From assembly GCA_964369775.1 (NCBI GenBank), contig CAYJHQ010000005.1, positions 37,638-101,637 of the forward strand: a stretch of 64,000 nucleotides of DNA, in the 5' to 3' direction. The notes beneath the pieces were generated by a model. The model saw nothing but the letters and a program-made list of their open reading frames with translations. It was not told where the DNA came from and ran no database searches. Source of the stretch: CAUPWF01 sp964369775 (GTDB taxonomy: Bacteria > Bacillota > Clostridia > Lachnospirales > Lachnospiraceae). Made by a program: the position numbers and the translations under genes. Below, piece after piece: positions 27,474-36,148 of the stretch (positions are counted from its first letter, which is position 1; every line of letters begins with the position of its first letter).

Positions 27474-27818
27474 TTATACTTTCTTTACCACGCTAGACTT
27501 TAATTTCATTGCTCCGAAACCATCAATTTTACAATCGATATCATGATCATCAGGAGCATCTAGAATGAGTCGAATGTTTTTTACTTTTGTACCCATCTTA
27601 ATATCAGAGGATGCGCCTTTTACTTTTAGCGTTTTTACAACAGTGACGCTATCTCCATCGCTTAATACATTTCCATTAACATCACGGATGATATTTGTAT
27701 CTATAGCCTCTTGTTCTGATGTTGCAGTGAATTCATGTGCACACTCAGGACATACAAGCAGGTTTCCATCTTCATATACATAACTAGAATCACAGTTTGG
27801 ACAATCAGGTAAATTCAT
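27474..27818 (-). CDS. yjdM: YjdM/PhnA family zinc-ribbon protein
   Basis: A small (114-residue) cytoplasmic protein of the PhnA/YjdM family. An N-terminal zinc ribbon (CPNCDSSYVYEDGNLLVCPEC) is followed by the conserved PhnA domain (RDVNGNVLSDGDSVTVVKTL; IDCKIDGFGAMKLKS). Despite the old label alkylphosphonate utilisation, the family's function is unsettled. It is a single gene on the minus strand that interrupts the activase-hypD region. Confidence 0.93.
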   Translation of the reverse strand: MNLPDCPNCDSSYVYEDGNLLVCPECAHEFTATSEQEAIDTNIIRDVNGNVLSDGDSVTVVKTLKVKGASSDIKMGTKVKNIRLILDAPDDHDIDCKIDGFGAMKLKSSVVKKV

Positions 27819-27903
27819 ATATTTTCTCCATTTCTTATATTGCTATGGCTATTATACACTAACTGTGATAAAAGATTCAATCATAATGAGAAAATTGTTG
27901 CTA

Positions 27904-27932
27904 TTAATCTGTAGTTGTGATAAGTATATAAT
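27904..27932 (+). promoter_or_regulatory. Possible hypD promoter
   Basis: A perfect TATAAT (27927-27932) with a weak TTAATC (27904-27909) 17 bases upstream, 86 bases before the hypD ATG in the divergent yjdM-hypD intergenic space. Confidence 0.4.
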
Positions 27933-28017
27933 AAATATATAAGTTCGGAATAACTTTCGAATCTAATCAACATCAAGAATTGATAACTAAATAATGAAAA
28001 AGATAGGCGGTAATCAG

Positions 28018-30393
28018 ATGGAGAGACGTGGAATGAATGAAAGAGTGAAAAGGTTAAGAGAGCTAAGCTTAGCAAGTGTGGCACACATCGATATGGAGAG
28101 AGCCAAAATTGAAACTGCAGTGTATAAGGAATATGAGGGTAGTGTATCGATTCCTATGCTAAGAGCATTGGTATTGAAGAATTATTTTGCCGAAAAGACA
28201 TTATATTTAGGTGAAGATGAATTAATCGTGGGAGAAAAAGGAGATGCACCTCAATCAGCTCCAACATTTCCAGAGATTTGTTGCCATACTATAGAAGATA
28301 TGCATATTATGAATGATCGGGAATTAATTAACTTTAAAGTTAAAACAGAGGATTATGACTATCAAGCTAAAGAGATTATTCCTTTCTGGGGAAAACGTGC
28401 AGTTCGCAATAAAATCCTAAACAATATGACAGATGAGTGGAAAGAAGCGTACAGTGCAGGTATATTCACGGAGTTTATGGAGCAGAGAGGGCCAGGGCAT
28501 ACAGTAGGTTCTCATGAATTTTATGAAAAGGGAATGTTAGATTACATAAAAGAAATTGAAGATGAAATAGAAAATCTAGACTTCTTAGACGATGAAAAAG
28601 CATTGAGTAAAAAAGAGCAATTAGAGGCTATGGCAGTGGCTTGTGAGGCTCTGATTATCCTTGGAGAAAGATATGCAGCTTATGCTAGGGAATTGGCGAG
28701 TCAGGAACAAGATGAAACGAGAAAGAATGAATTACTACAGATTGCAAAAAATTGTGATGTGGTTCCAGCGCATAAGCCTCAGACGTATTGGCAAGCGATT
28801 CAACAGTACTGGTTTATACACCTAGCAGTAACGACAGAATTAAATCCTTGGGATGCATTTTCGCCAGGAAGACTAGATCAACATTTGAATCCATTTTATG
28901 AAACTGATTCAAAGTTAGGAATACTTGATGATGAGAAGGCTTTGGAGTTATTAGAATGTCTTTGGGTTAAATTTAACAACCAACCATCGCCACCAAAGGT
29001 AGGAGTTACATTAAAAGAAAGTAGCACATATACGGATTTCGTAAATATCAATACAGGTGGAATCTCAAGAGATGGGGCTAACGGTGTGAACAATGTGAGT
29101 TACCTAATCCTAGATTGTATGGATGAAATGCAGCTTCTTCAACCGAGCTCCAATGTACAGATCAGTAGAAAAACGCCGGAGAAGTTTTTGCATAGAGCTT
29201 GTGATATATCTAGAAAAGGGTGGGGGCAGCCAGCATTTTATAACACAGAAGCAATTATTCAGGAACTAATGAATGCAGGAAAGACTCTAGAAGATGCAAG
29301 ATGTGGTGGAACAAGTGGTTGCATTGAGACAGGAGCATACGGAAAAGAAGCCTATATTCTAACAGGATACTTTAATATACCAAAGATATTTGAACTGACT
29401 TTGAATAATGGATACGATAGAGTGTCAGAGAAGCAGCTAGGGCTGGAATTGGGATATGCAAAGGATTTCCAATCTTATGAAGAATTATGGGATGCATTTA
29501 AAAAACAAATCGCATACTTCTTAGATATCAAGATTCGAGGAAGTAATGTAATTGAAAAGATATATGCTACATATATGCCAGTTCCATTTCTTTCAGTGGT
29601 TACCAATGATTGTATTAAAAGAGGAGTGGATTACAATGCAGGTGGAGCGAGATATAATATAAACTATATACAAGGGGTTGGAATTGGAACGATTACAGAT
29701 TCGCTTTGCGCAGTGAAGTATAATGTATTTGAAGAGAAGAAATTTACAATGGAAGAATTGATGAGGGCGATAGAAGATAATTTCGAAGGTCATGAGCGAA
29801 TCTTGAACTTAGTTCGTAATCGTACACCAAAGTATGGGAATGATGATGATTATGCAGATGACATTATGAAAGAAGTCTTTACTTACTACAGAGATACAGT
29901 TACAGGAAGAAAGAATACGAAAGGTGGAAGCTACAGAATCAATATGCTACCGACTACCTGCCACGTATATTTTGGAGAGGTCATGATGGCTAGCGCAAAT
30001 GGCCGATTGGCTCATAAGCCTGTATCGGAAGGGATTTCCCCTGAAAAAGGTGCAGATACTAATGGGCCTACCGCTGTGGTGAAATCGGCTTCAAAGATGG
30101 ATCACCTAACTACAGGAGGGACATTATTAAACCAAAAGTTTACGCCAAGTGTAGTTGCAGGGGAACAAGGGCTAAAGCATATGGGGAATTTGGTGCGATC
30201 ATATTTTAATATGGACGGACATCATATTCAGTTCAATGTAATTGAAAGAGAGACGTTATTAAAGGCCCAAGAAAATCCAGAGGAATACAAAGACTTAATC
30301 GTAAGGGTTGCAGGATATAGCGACCACTTTAGGAATTTAAGCAAAGAACTGCAAGATGAGATTATAAATCGAACAGAGCAGTCGTTTAATTAG
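28018..30393 (+). CDS. hypD: trans-4-hydroxy-L-proline dehydratase (glycyl radical enzyme)
   Basis: HypD removes water from trans-4-hydroxy-L-proline to give pyrroline-5-carboxylate, using a glycyl radical. The 791-residue protein has the catalytic GTSGCIETG segment with Cys435 and Glu437, and the radical site VRVAGYSDHF with Gly766. These sit one residue off the Cys434, Glu436 and Gly765 known for C. difficile HypD, and many flanking stretches (MEQRGPGHTV, VKFNNQPSPPKVG, QPAFYNTEAI, PTTCHVYFGE, MDGHHIQFNV) fit the HypD subfamily better than PFL or diol dehydratases. The ATG at 28018 follows AGGCGG by 7 bases; an ATG at 27994 lacks an RBS. proC is 16 bases downstream, which supports the assignment because ProC uses HypD's product. 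Confidence 0.93.
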   Translation: MERRGMNERVKRLRELSLASVAHIDMERAKIETAVYKEYEGSVSIPMLRALVLKNYFAEKTLYLGEDELIVGEKGDAPQSAPTFPEICCHTIEDMHIMNDRELINFKVKTEDYDYQAKEIIPFWGKRAVRNKILNNMTDEWKEAYSAGIFTEFMEQRGPGHTVGSHEFYEKGMLDYIKEIEDEIENLDFLDDEKALSKKEQLEAMAVACEALIILGERYAAYARELASQEQDETRKNELLQIAKNCDVVPAHKPQTYWQAIQQYWFIHLAVTTELNPWDAFSPGRLDQHLNPFYETDSKLGILDDEKALELLECLWVKFNNQPSPPKVGVTLKESSTYTDFVNINTGGISRDGANGVNNVSYLILDCMDEMQLLQPSSNVQISRKTPEKFLHRACDISRKGWGQPAFYNTEAIIQELMNAGKTLEDARCGGTSGCIETGAYGKEAYILTGYFNIPKIFELTLNNGYDRVSEKQLGLELGYAKDFQSYEELWDAFKKQIAYFLDIKIRGSNVIEKIYATYMPVPFLSVVTNDCIKRGVDYNAGGARYNINYIQGVGIGTITDSLCAVKYNVFEEKKFTMEELMRAIEDNFEGHERILNLVRNRTPKYGNDDDYADDIMKEVFTYYRDTVTGRKNTKGGSYRINMLPTTCHVYFGEVMMASANGRLAHKPVSEGISPEKGADTNGPTAVVKSASKMDHLTTGGTLLNQKFTPSVVAGEQGLKHMGNLVRSYFNMDGHHIQFNVIERETLLKAQENPEEYKDLIVRVAGYSDHFRNLSKELQDEIINRTEQSFN

Positions 30394-30409
30394 AGAGGGG
30401 AGAGACTAG

Positions 30410-31204
30410 ATGAAATTAGGTTTTATAGGTTGTGGAAATATGGCGACAGCTATGCTTTCAGGAATTATTGCAAATGGAATTTGTAAAGCAGATGAGGTTA
30501 TTGCGTCAGACTTAATAGAAGCAAGTAGAGAGTGTGCGAAGAAGAACTTAAATATCTGCGTAACAGAATCGAATATAGAAGTTGTGGAAAAAGCAGAGGT
30601 TATAGTATTAGCAGTGAAACCACAATTTTATGAGGCTGCGATAACAGAAATTAAAGAGTATGCGACAACATCAAAGATTATCGTGACGATTGCACCGGGA
30701 AAAACTTTACAATGGATAAAAGAGAAGTTTGGGAAAGAAATAAAGATAGTGAGAACTATGCCAAACACACCAGCCATGGTACAAGAGGGAATGACAGGAG
30801 TGTGTGCAAATGAAAATGTAACAAAAGAAGAATTAGATAAAGTATGCACAATTTTAAATGGATTTGGAAAAACAGAAGTGGTAAGTGAGCACCTAATGGA
30901 TGTAGTAACGTGTACCAGTGGAAGTTCACCAGCGTATGTTTATATGTTTATTGAAGCAATGGCTGATGCAGCAGTAGCAGAGGGGATGCCGAGAAAGCAA
31001 GCGTATAAGTTTGCTGCACAAGCAGTATTAGGAAGTGCTAAAATGGTGCTAGAGACAGGAATTCATCCAGGAGAGCTAAAAGATATGGTGTGTTCGCCAG
31101 GAGGAACTACAATTGAGGCTGTGAGAGTATTAGAAGAAAAAGGAATGAGAAGTGCAGTGTTTGAAGCGATGAAGGCATGTGCGACAAAAGCAAAAGGAAT
31201 GTAG
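30410..31204 (+). CDS. proC: Pyrroline-5-carboxylate reductase
   Basis: Reduces pyrroline-5-carboxylate to L-proline with NAD(P)H. The 264-residue protein has the N-terminal Rossmann motif GFIGCGNMATAML, the hinge VRTMPNTPAMVQEGMTG and the C-terminal signature TCTSGSSPAYVYMFIEAMADAAVAEG followed by MVCSPGGTTIEAV. No other proline synthesis gene (proA, proB) is nearby; its position 16 bases after hypD indicates a role in hydroxyproline reduction. A hairpin terminator follows. Confidence 0.95.
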   Translation: MKLGFIGCGNMATAMLSGIIANGICKADEVIASDLIEASRECAKKNLNICVTESNIEVVEKAEVIVLAVKPQFYEAAITEIKEYATTSKIIVTIAPGKTLQWIKEKFGKEIKIVRTMPNTPAMVQEGMTGVCANENVTKEELDKVCTILNGFGKTEVVSEHLMDVVTCTSGSSPAYVYMFIEAMADAAVAEGMPRKQAYKFAAQAVLGSAKMVLETGIHPGELKDMVCSPGGTTIEAVRVLEEKGMRSAVFEAMKACATKAKGM

Positions 31205-31207
31205 AAA

Positions 31208-31233
31208 AAGGGACAACTGTATAGTTGTCCCTT
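31208..31233. terminator. Bidirectional hairpin terminator between proC and the BFD-like gene
   Basis: Stem AAGGGACAACT/AGTTGTCCCTT (11 bp) with a GTAT loop. On the minus strand it is followed by TTTTT, a good terminator for the BFD-like gene, whose stop it touches. On the plus strand only CTTAAT follows, so termination of proC is weaker. Confidence 0.8.
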
Positions 31234-31429
31234 AATCATAGATAATTTTTGAGATGGTATCCATCACATCGTCGTAGCAACCACCGCAACCGGTGCTGCA
31301 GTTTGTCTGCTCTTGGATGACAGAAAAATAATTTTCGACCTCATGAAACTTATTACTGGTATCCAACACTTTTTCAACATCAGCTACGGAAACATTCATA
31401 CAGTTACAAATAATTCTATTTTCTAACAT
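31232..31429 (-). CDS. BFD-like [2Fe-2S]-binding protein
   Basis: A 65-residue protein of the bacterioferritin-associated ferredoxin-like family. The cysteine pattern is CNC near the start (Cys8, Cys10) and CGGC (Cys48, Cys51), with an extra Cys44 in NCSTGCGGC. Such proteins carry one [2Fe-2S] cluster and act in electron transfer or iron handling, sometimes as domains of larger oxidoreductases. The ATG at 31429 follows AAGGTGA; a GTG two codons upstream is possible. It is a single-gene unit, with a terminator behind it. Confidence 0.85.
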   Translation of the reverse strand: MLENRIICNCMNVSVADVEKVLDTSNKFHEVENYFSVIQEQTNCSTGCGGCYDDVMDTISKIIYD

Positions 31430-31489
31430 ACTCACTTCACCTTGCCTTTCTGTTGTGTTAAGTTAATTTTAACACATTGAAAAAGTATG

Positions 31490-32755
31490 TCAATTGTCCT
31501 GCGTGTTTTGATCATAAGTACTTACTGATTTGGCAAAAGAAACCATGATAATGCAGATGAGGAAAAAAAATAAATTCAAGATAAACGGGTAAGTAGTGTT
31601 CCAGTCAAATAATTTACCAATAATAAAGCCAAATGGAACGGAAAGTGCAATGGCTCCAGCATTGAAGATAGCATAGATTCTTGAACGTTCTTCAACATCC
31701 ACGTTGAAAGCCATCAAGGCATCTTTTCTAGGAATTACAATAGCATAAGCAACAGATTCTAAAATGGTATATGCTAAAACGAAATAAATGTTATGTACAG
31801 GAGTCAACAACAAAACCAGGTGGCTAAGAATGTATAGTATGAAAGCGAACAAGAGGGAATTCTTCATTTTTATCCGCTGTAAAAAATCTTGTAAAAGTAA
31901 GACGAACACCAACATGATCAAAGTCCGAATCATAGGGAATATAGCTACAAAATCATCAGAAATTCCTAGCGTTTCTGTAATATATAAGGAAAAGAAGTTT
32001 GCAGTTGTAATCAATATGATATTAGAAAGTGACATGAAAAATAGCACAAACAGCATATTACCAGAAGTAAAAATACGTTTTATCACACTGGTATACCCTG
32101 CTAAAAGGGATAAACAAGAAGTGTTTTTTGTCTCGAGTATTCTAACCTCACCGATGGTAGTTTCACTGCCATAGATAAAGAGCAAAATAAATTTTGCTGT
32201 CATAGAGATTCCGGAAATAAAATATATAACGGAAACTACTTCTATAACGGAGTATCGGTCTACAAAGTAGATAGCAATAGGAGAAAAAAATACAGAGAGC
32301 ATCCCGCATAAGTGAACTAGTGTAAAAGCATTGGTCAAATGTTTTTTTGGACAGTCCTCAATAAATAAGCAACTCCAAGAAGCGTTTGTAATTTGATAAG
32401 CAGCATTAATACAACTCGCTAGTAAAAAGAGCCAAAAGGTATCAGCGAATGCCCATATAAAACAAGGGATAGACCAAGAGATAGTATCAAATATAAATGT
32501 GGTTTTTCTTCGCCCAAGTTTGTCTGTGATAACTCCTCCAATCAAAGAAAAGAATACCTGTAAAAAGTACCCTACAGAGATGGTAATCCCGATTTGTGCG
32601 CTCGTGAGTCCCAATTGATACATATATAATGAAGCAAAGGGAGAAAATAATGCAAAAGGAATATACCAGAGAGGCTCGGTAATCAATGACCATTTAGGAT
32701 TTCCCTTTAAAGAGATGAATGTGTGGAATAGACCTAGCTTTTTTAACGAATTCAT
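31490..32755 (-). CDS. MFS transporter
   Basis: A 421-residue membrane protein with about twelve hydrophobic helices. The loop between helices 2 and 3 has the MFS signature GGVITDKLGRRKTTF, and IPFALFSPFASLYMYQLGLT marks helix 1. Substrate is unknown; drug or metabolite efflux is possible. It stands alone, divergent from the Na/Pi cotransporter gene. On the minus strand a TATAAT (32795-32790) lies 35 bases upstream of the ATG, without a clear -35. Confidence 0.88.
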   Translation of the reverse strand: MNSLKKLGLFHTFISLKGNPKWSLITEPLWYIPFALFSPFASLYMYQLGLTSAQIGITISVGYFLQVFFSLIGGVITDKLGRRKTTFIFDTISWSIPCFIWAFADTFWLFLLASCINAAYQITNASWSCLFIEDCPKKHLTNAFTLVHLCGMLSVFFSPIAIYFVDRYSVIEVVSVIYFISGISMTAKFILLFIYGSETTIGEVRILETKNTSCLSLLAGYTSVIKRIFTSGNMLFVLFFMSLSNIILITTANFFSLYITETLGISDDFVAIFPMIRTLIMLVFVLLLQDFLQRIKMKNSLLFAFILYILSHLVLLLTPVHNIYFVLAYTILESVAYAIVIPRKDALMAFNVDVEERSRIYAIFNAGAIALSVPFGFIIGKLFDWNTTYPFILNLFFFLICIIMVSFAKSVSTYDQNTQDN

Positions 32756-32929
32756 AAAGTTTACCTACCTAATACAAATTAATGAGGTTATTATAACTGA
32801 ATACTATAAAAAAGAATAGATTAATTATTAATTTAAAGAATCTTTTGTAAAAAAATGTTGAAATTTGAGGGCGAGAGTGCTAATGTAAAGAAGGTGTTAA
32901 AACCAAGTAAAATTCACGGGAGAAAAGAA

Positions 32930-34570
32930 ATGGATTATGTAAGCATAATTATAGGATTTTTAGGTGGTCTAGGTATGTTCATCTATGGGATGCACATTAT
33001 GGCTGGAGGATTAGAAAATGCAGCGGGATCAAAATTGAAATCGATGCTAGAGATTTTAACTAAGAACAAATTGATGGGAGTCTGTTTAGGAGCATTTATT
33101 ACAGCAGTAATTCAGAGTTCATCGGCTACGACAGTTATGGTTGTAGGATTTGTAAATGCTGGGGTTATGAACCTTGTGCAAGCCATGAGTGTTATCATGG
33201 GTGCTAACATTGGTACTACAGTAACTGGATGGCTGGTATCATCAGCCGAGTGGATGGACTTCTTAAGTCCGACGACTTTAGCGCCGATTGCAATTATGTG
33301 CGGGGTTATTGTGATGTTAACTGCGAAGAAGAGCAACGGCAAGGATATTGCAAGTATTGTAATAGGATTTGGTTTATTATTTGTAGGGATTTCTACGATG
33401 TCAGATGCAGTATATCCGCTGAGAGAATCAGAAGCAATAACAAACCTATTCGTAACTTTAGGACAAAACCCATTCTTAGGAATTGCAGCTGGGGCAATCG
33501 TTACAGCGGTAATCCAAAGTTCATCAGCATCAGTAGGTATCTTACAAAGTTTGGCAGTGGCAGGACTCGTTCCATTTAGTGCAGCAGTGTATATCATTAT
33601 GGGACAAAATATCGGGACTTGTATCACTGCGATGCTTTCAAGTGTCGGAGCGAGAAAAACAGCAAAAACAGCAGCATATATGCATTTATTGTTTAATATA
33701 ATTGGATCTACATTATTTACAATAGGAGCGATAGCATTTTTCCAAATCATCAACCCAGGAATGGGAGCGGGAAATATTACAACTACGGAGATTAGTATCG
33801 TTCATACAGCATTTAACGTGGCGACCACAATACTATTATTCCCAGCATCAGGTCTTATCATTAAGATGGCGAAGAAGATGAGTGGATTAAAAGAAGAGAG
33901 TACAAAGACAAAACCTGTGCAACTAGACGATCGTATGCTTCAAACACCTTCAATAGCATTACAATCAGCAGTGGGAGAAGTAGTTCGCATGGGTAAGATT
34001 ATTACTGAGATGCTAGAACTTAGTAAAACAGTACTATTTGATAAAAAGTCACAATCTATAGAAGAAATTAAAGAGAAAGAGCAAATGATAGATATTATTA
34101 GCTCTGCAACCACTGATTATGCGGTAAAATTGAGTGGTCTACAAATTAGCGATAGAGAACATGAAGATACAGTACATCTACTATCTATTGTTGCTCATAT
34201 GGAAAGAGTAAGTGATTACTGTGAGAATATTTCAGAGTTTGCAGAAGCATTGAAAGCGAAGAATATTACATTCTCAGACACAGCGAAGGTAGAGCTTGAA
34301 GAAATGATTGACGTGTGTATGAATAGTTTTGTCTATGCTGTAGATGCTTATGAGACAGCAGACAAGAATAAGGCGTTAAAAGTAGTTGAATTCGAGACAA
34401 AAGCAGATGACTTAGAAGAAAAACTTAGAGCAAAGCACATCAAACGCCTTGTGGCAAATCAGTGTAATGTAGAATCAGGGGTTGTGTATTTAGATACATT
34501 AATCTCTCTTGAAAGAATATCAGATCATGCAAGAAATATTGCTGAAGAAGTAATTGAAAGAGCAGTGTAA
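32930..34570 (+). CDS. Na/Pi cotransporter family protein with PhoU-like domain
   Basis: A 546-residue sodium-phosphate symporter of the NptA/YqeW type. Two internal repeats carry the family signature (AVIQSSSATTVMVVGF and AVIQSSSASVGILQSL), each with GANIGTTVT or GQNIGTCIT-like partners, followed by a cytoplasmic helical PhoU-like domain (HMERVSDYCENI; ISLERISDHARNIAEE). The ATG at 32930 is chosen over 32855: GGGAG lies 7 bases upstream, and the family starts just before GFLGGLGMFIYGM. Phosphate is the likely substrate. A hairpin follows the stop. Confidence 0.9.
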   Translation: MDYVSIIIGFLGGLGMFIYGMHIMAGGLENAAGSKLKSMLEILTKNKLMGVCLGAFITAVIQSSSATTVMVVGFVNAGVMNLVQAMSVIMGANIGTTVTGWLVSSAEWMDFLSPTTLAPIAIMCGVIVMLTAKKSNGKDIASIVIGFGLLFVGISTMSDAVYPLRESEAITNLFVTLGQNPFLGIAAGAIVTAVIQSSSASVGILQSLAVAGLVPFSAAVYIIMGQNIGTCITAMLSSVGARKTAKTAAYMHLLFNIIGSTLFTIGAIAFFQIINPGMGAGNITTTEISIVHTAFNVATTILLFPASGLIIKMAKKMSGLKEESTKTKPVQLDDRMLQTPSIALQSAVGEVVRMGKIITEMLELSKTVLFDKKSQSIEEIKEKEQMIDIISSATTDYAVKLSGLQISDREHEDTVHLLSIVAHMERVSDYCENISEFAEALKAKNITFSDTAKVELEEMIDVCMNSFVYAVDAYETADKNKALKVVEFETKADDLEEKLRAKHIKRLVANQCNVESGVVYLDTLISLERISDHARNIAEEVIERAV

Positions 34571-34573
34571 TAG

Positions 34574-34603
34574 ATAGAGGGGTAGCTTAGGCTACTCCTC
34601 TAT
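34574..34603. terminator. Hairpin between convergent genes
   Basis: A 13-bp stem (ATAGAGGGGTAGC/GCTACTCCTCTAT with one G-T pair) around a four-base loop, between the Na/Pi cotransporter stop and the end of the minus-strand unknown gene, overlapping the latter. There is no long T run on either side, so termination efficiency is uncertain. Confidence 0.6.
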
Positions 34604-34852
34604 TACGTGGAATTCAAAGTAATCAAATTCAATTGTATCTACAAAATTATCGGAGGTAAATCGACATTTGTCATGTCTCCTAAATTCAGAAATTGTATTT
34701 TCTAACCAGATAGGTTTGCTTAAATCGAATTCATAACACATCTCGTCTAATGCTTGAAATACCTTTTCTGTACGGCTTTGGTTGTTGTTGAGTTCAACCG
34801 TATAATCGGCTAACATTCTACTATCTTTAAATAATTTTCCCCATATTCTCAT
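34592..34852 (-). CDS. Hypothetical protein (86 aa)
   Basis: I do not recognise this protein. It starts MRIWGKLFKDSRMLADYTVE, is soluble and acidic, and includes LDEMCYEFDLSKPIWLENTI and DTIEFDYFEFHVIEE. The phrase D-L-S-x-P-I-W-L is reminiscent of small proteins conserved in clostridia, without known function. The start at 34852 is chosen because the upstream AAGGA then has normal spacing; an ATG three codons earlier is too close. An RBS and well-formed gene limits between two units support it as real. Confidence 0.65.
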   Translation of the reverse strand: MRIWGKLFKDSRMLADYTVELNNNQSRTEKVFQALDEMCYEFDLSKPIWLENTISEFRRHDKCRFTSDNFVDTIEFDYFEFHVIEE

Positions 34853-34896
34853 ATTAAACATCTTCCTTTCGATGGAAATCCTTTGCTATAGTATGT

Positions 34897-34924
34897 TTGC
34901 AATTATACCATTATATGATATAGT
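34897..34924 (+). promoter_or_regulatory. Promoter of the EIIC-type permease gene
   Basis: TTGCAA (34897-34902), 16-base spacer ending TGA, TATAGT (34919-34924); 29 bases before the ATG. Confidence 0.65.
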
Positions 34925-34953
34925 AAGTACAGAATTTTTTAGGAGGGCTGAGG

Positions 34954-36018
34954 ATGAAAGGAATAACGAATATCTTTAAACACATTTTTATAGACGGTTT
35001 GAGTGGGATGGCGCAAGGTTTGTTTGCTACACTAATAATGGGCACAATCATTCAACAAATTGGAACATTTGTTGGAGGCGAATGGGGAGATTTGATTTTC
35101 TTTGTGGGAAAAGTGGCAGCTTCTTTAACTGGAGCAGGTATTGGAATGGGTGTGGCGGCGAAGTATAAAGAGAGCGAATTAGTATTGGTTTCTGCAGCTG
35201 TAGCAGGAATGGTAGGAGCATACGCATCTTCTATATTGAGTGGCGCATTAATTGCAGAAGGAGCAGTACTTTATGGGGGGCCAGGAGAACCGCTGGGAGC
35301 ATTTATTGCTGCTTTTTCTGGAATTACTGTTGGGCATATAGTGTCGAAAAAAACAAAATTAGATATCATTGTTACACCTCTTGTTACGATAGGTGTAGGT
35401 TCCGTTGTAGGGGTGATTCTAGGACCGCCTATTTCATCATTTATGATGAAGTTAGGGGCTTTAGTAAATTGGGGAACAGAGCAACAACCCCTATTAATGG
35501 GGATTATTGTAGCAGTACTGATGGGGATGTTCTTGACTCTTCCAATTAGTTCGGCAGCAATAGGAGTGATACTAAATTTATCAGGGCTTGCGGCTGGAGC
35601 AGCAACAGTAGGTTGTTGTTGCAATATGATAGGATTTGCAGTGGCTAGTTTTAGAGAAAATGGTATCGGAGGATTGTTAGCACAGGGGATAGGTACATCG
35701 ATGTTACAGGTACCAAACATAATGAAAAAACCAATTATTTGGCTACCAGCCATTATCTCTAGTGCAGTACTAGGACCAGTTTCTACAATGCTTATAGAGA
35801 TACAAAACAATGCAACTGGATCAGGAATGGGAACAGCAGGACTAATTGGTCCGATAATGGCATTTCAAACTATGGTGCAAAGTGAAGATGATGTAATGGT
35901 ACTTCTTAAAATTATGATTATGCTATTCATCCTCCCAGCGATACTGACAGTGGCATGTTCTGAGGGAATGAGAAAAGCAGGAATAATCAAAAATGGTGAT
36001 ATGAAGTTGGATTTGTAA
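34954..36018 (+). CDS. PTS EIIC-like permease (PF13303 type), orphan
   Basis: A very hydrophobic, glycine-rich 354-residue membrane protein with about eight to ten helices, matching the EIIC_2 class of phosphotransferase-system permeases (IDGLSGMAQGLFATLIMGTI near residues 13-32; MFLTLPISSAAIGVILNLSGLAAGAATVGCCCNMIG). No EIIA, EIIB or sugar enzyme is nearby, so it is either served by distant PTS subunits or transports by another mechanism. AGGAGG precedes the ATG. The three consecutive cysteines in VGCCCN are notable. Confidence 0.85.
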   Translation: MKGITNIFKHIFIDGLSGMAQGLFATLIMGTIIQQIGTFVGGEWGDLIFFVGKVAASLTGAGIGMGVAAKYKESELVLVSAAVAGMVGAYASSILSGALIAEGAVLYGGPGEPLGAFIAAFSGITVGHIVSKKTKLDIIVTPLVTIGVGSVVGVILGPPISSFMMKLGALVNWGTEQQPLLMGIIVAVLMGMFLTLPISSAAIGVILNLSGLAAGAATVGCCCNMIGFAVASFRENGIGGLLAQGIGTSMLQVPNIMKKPIIWLPAIISSAVLGPVSTMLIEIQNNATGSGMGTAGLIGPIMAFQTMVQSEDDVMVLLKIMIMLFILPAILTVACSEGMRKAGIIKNGDMKLDL

Positions 36019-36077
36019 AAAAATATAGAAGTTTGTCAAGTGTTTTCAGAAATTTAAGAAAAAACACTATAAAATTT

Positions 36078-36106
36078 GTGACAAAAATAAGAAAGTGTGA
36101 TATACT
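36078..36106 (+). promoter_or_regulatory. Promoter of the alarmone synthetase gene
   Basis: GTGACA (36078-36083), 17-base spacer, TATACT (36101-36106), 42 bases before the ATG. Confidence 0.7.
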
Positions 36107-36148
36107 ACAACCATGAATTAAGCAGTCTTCGAATGAGAGGAGTTAGAG

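Noticed and set aside
33112..33753. 213-codon open frame antisense to the Na/Pi cotransporter gene
   Set aside because: It lacks an RBS and family motifs and mirrors the codon pattern of a well-supported membrane protein gene.
35271..35810. 179-codon open frame antisense to the EIIC-like gene
   Set aside because: No RBS or motifs; low-complexity reading opposite a hydrophobic, glycine-rich gene.
36039..36068. Inverted repeat AGTGTTTT...AAAACACT before the alarmone synthetase promoter
   Set aside because: The loop is 14 bases and no T run follows; too weak to call a terminator or operator.
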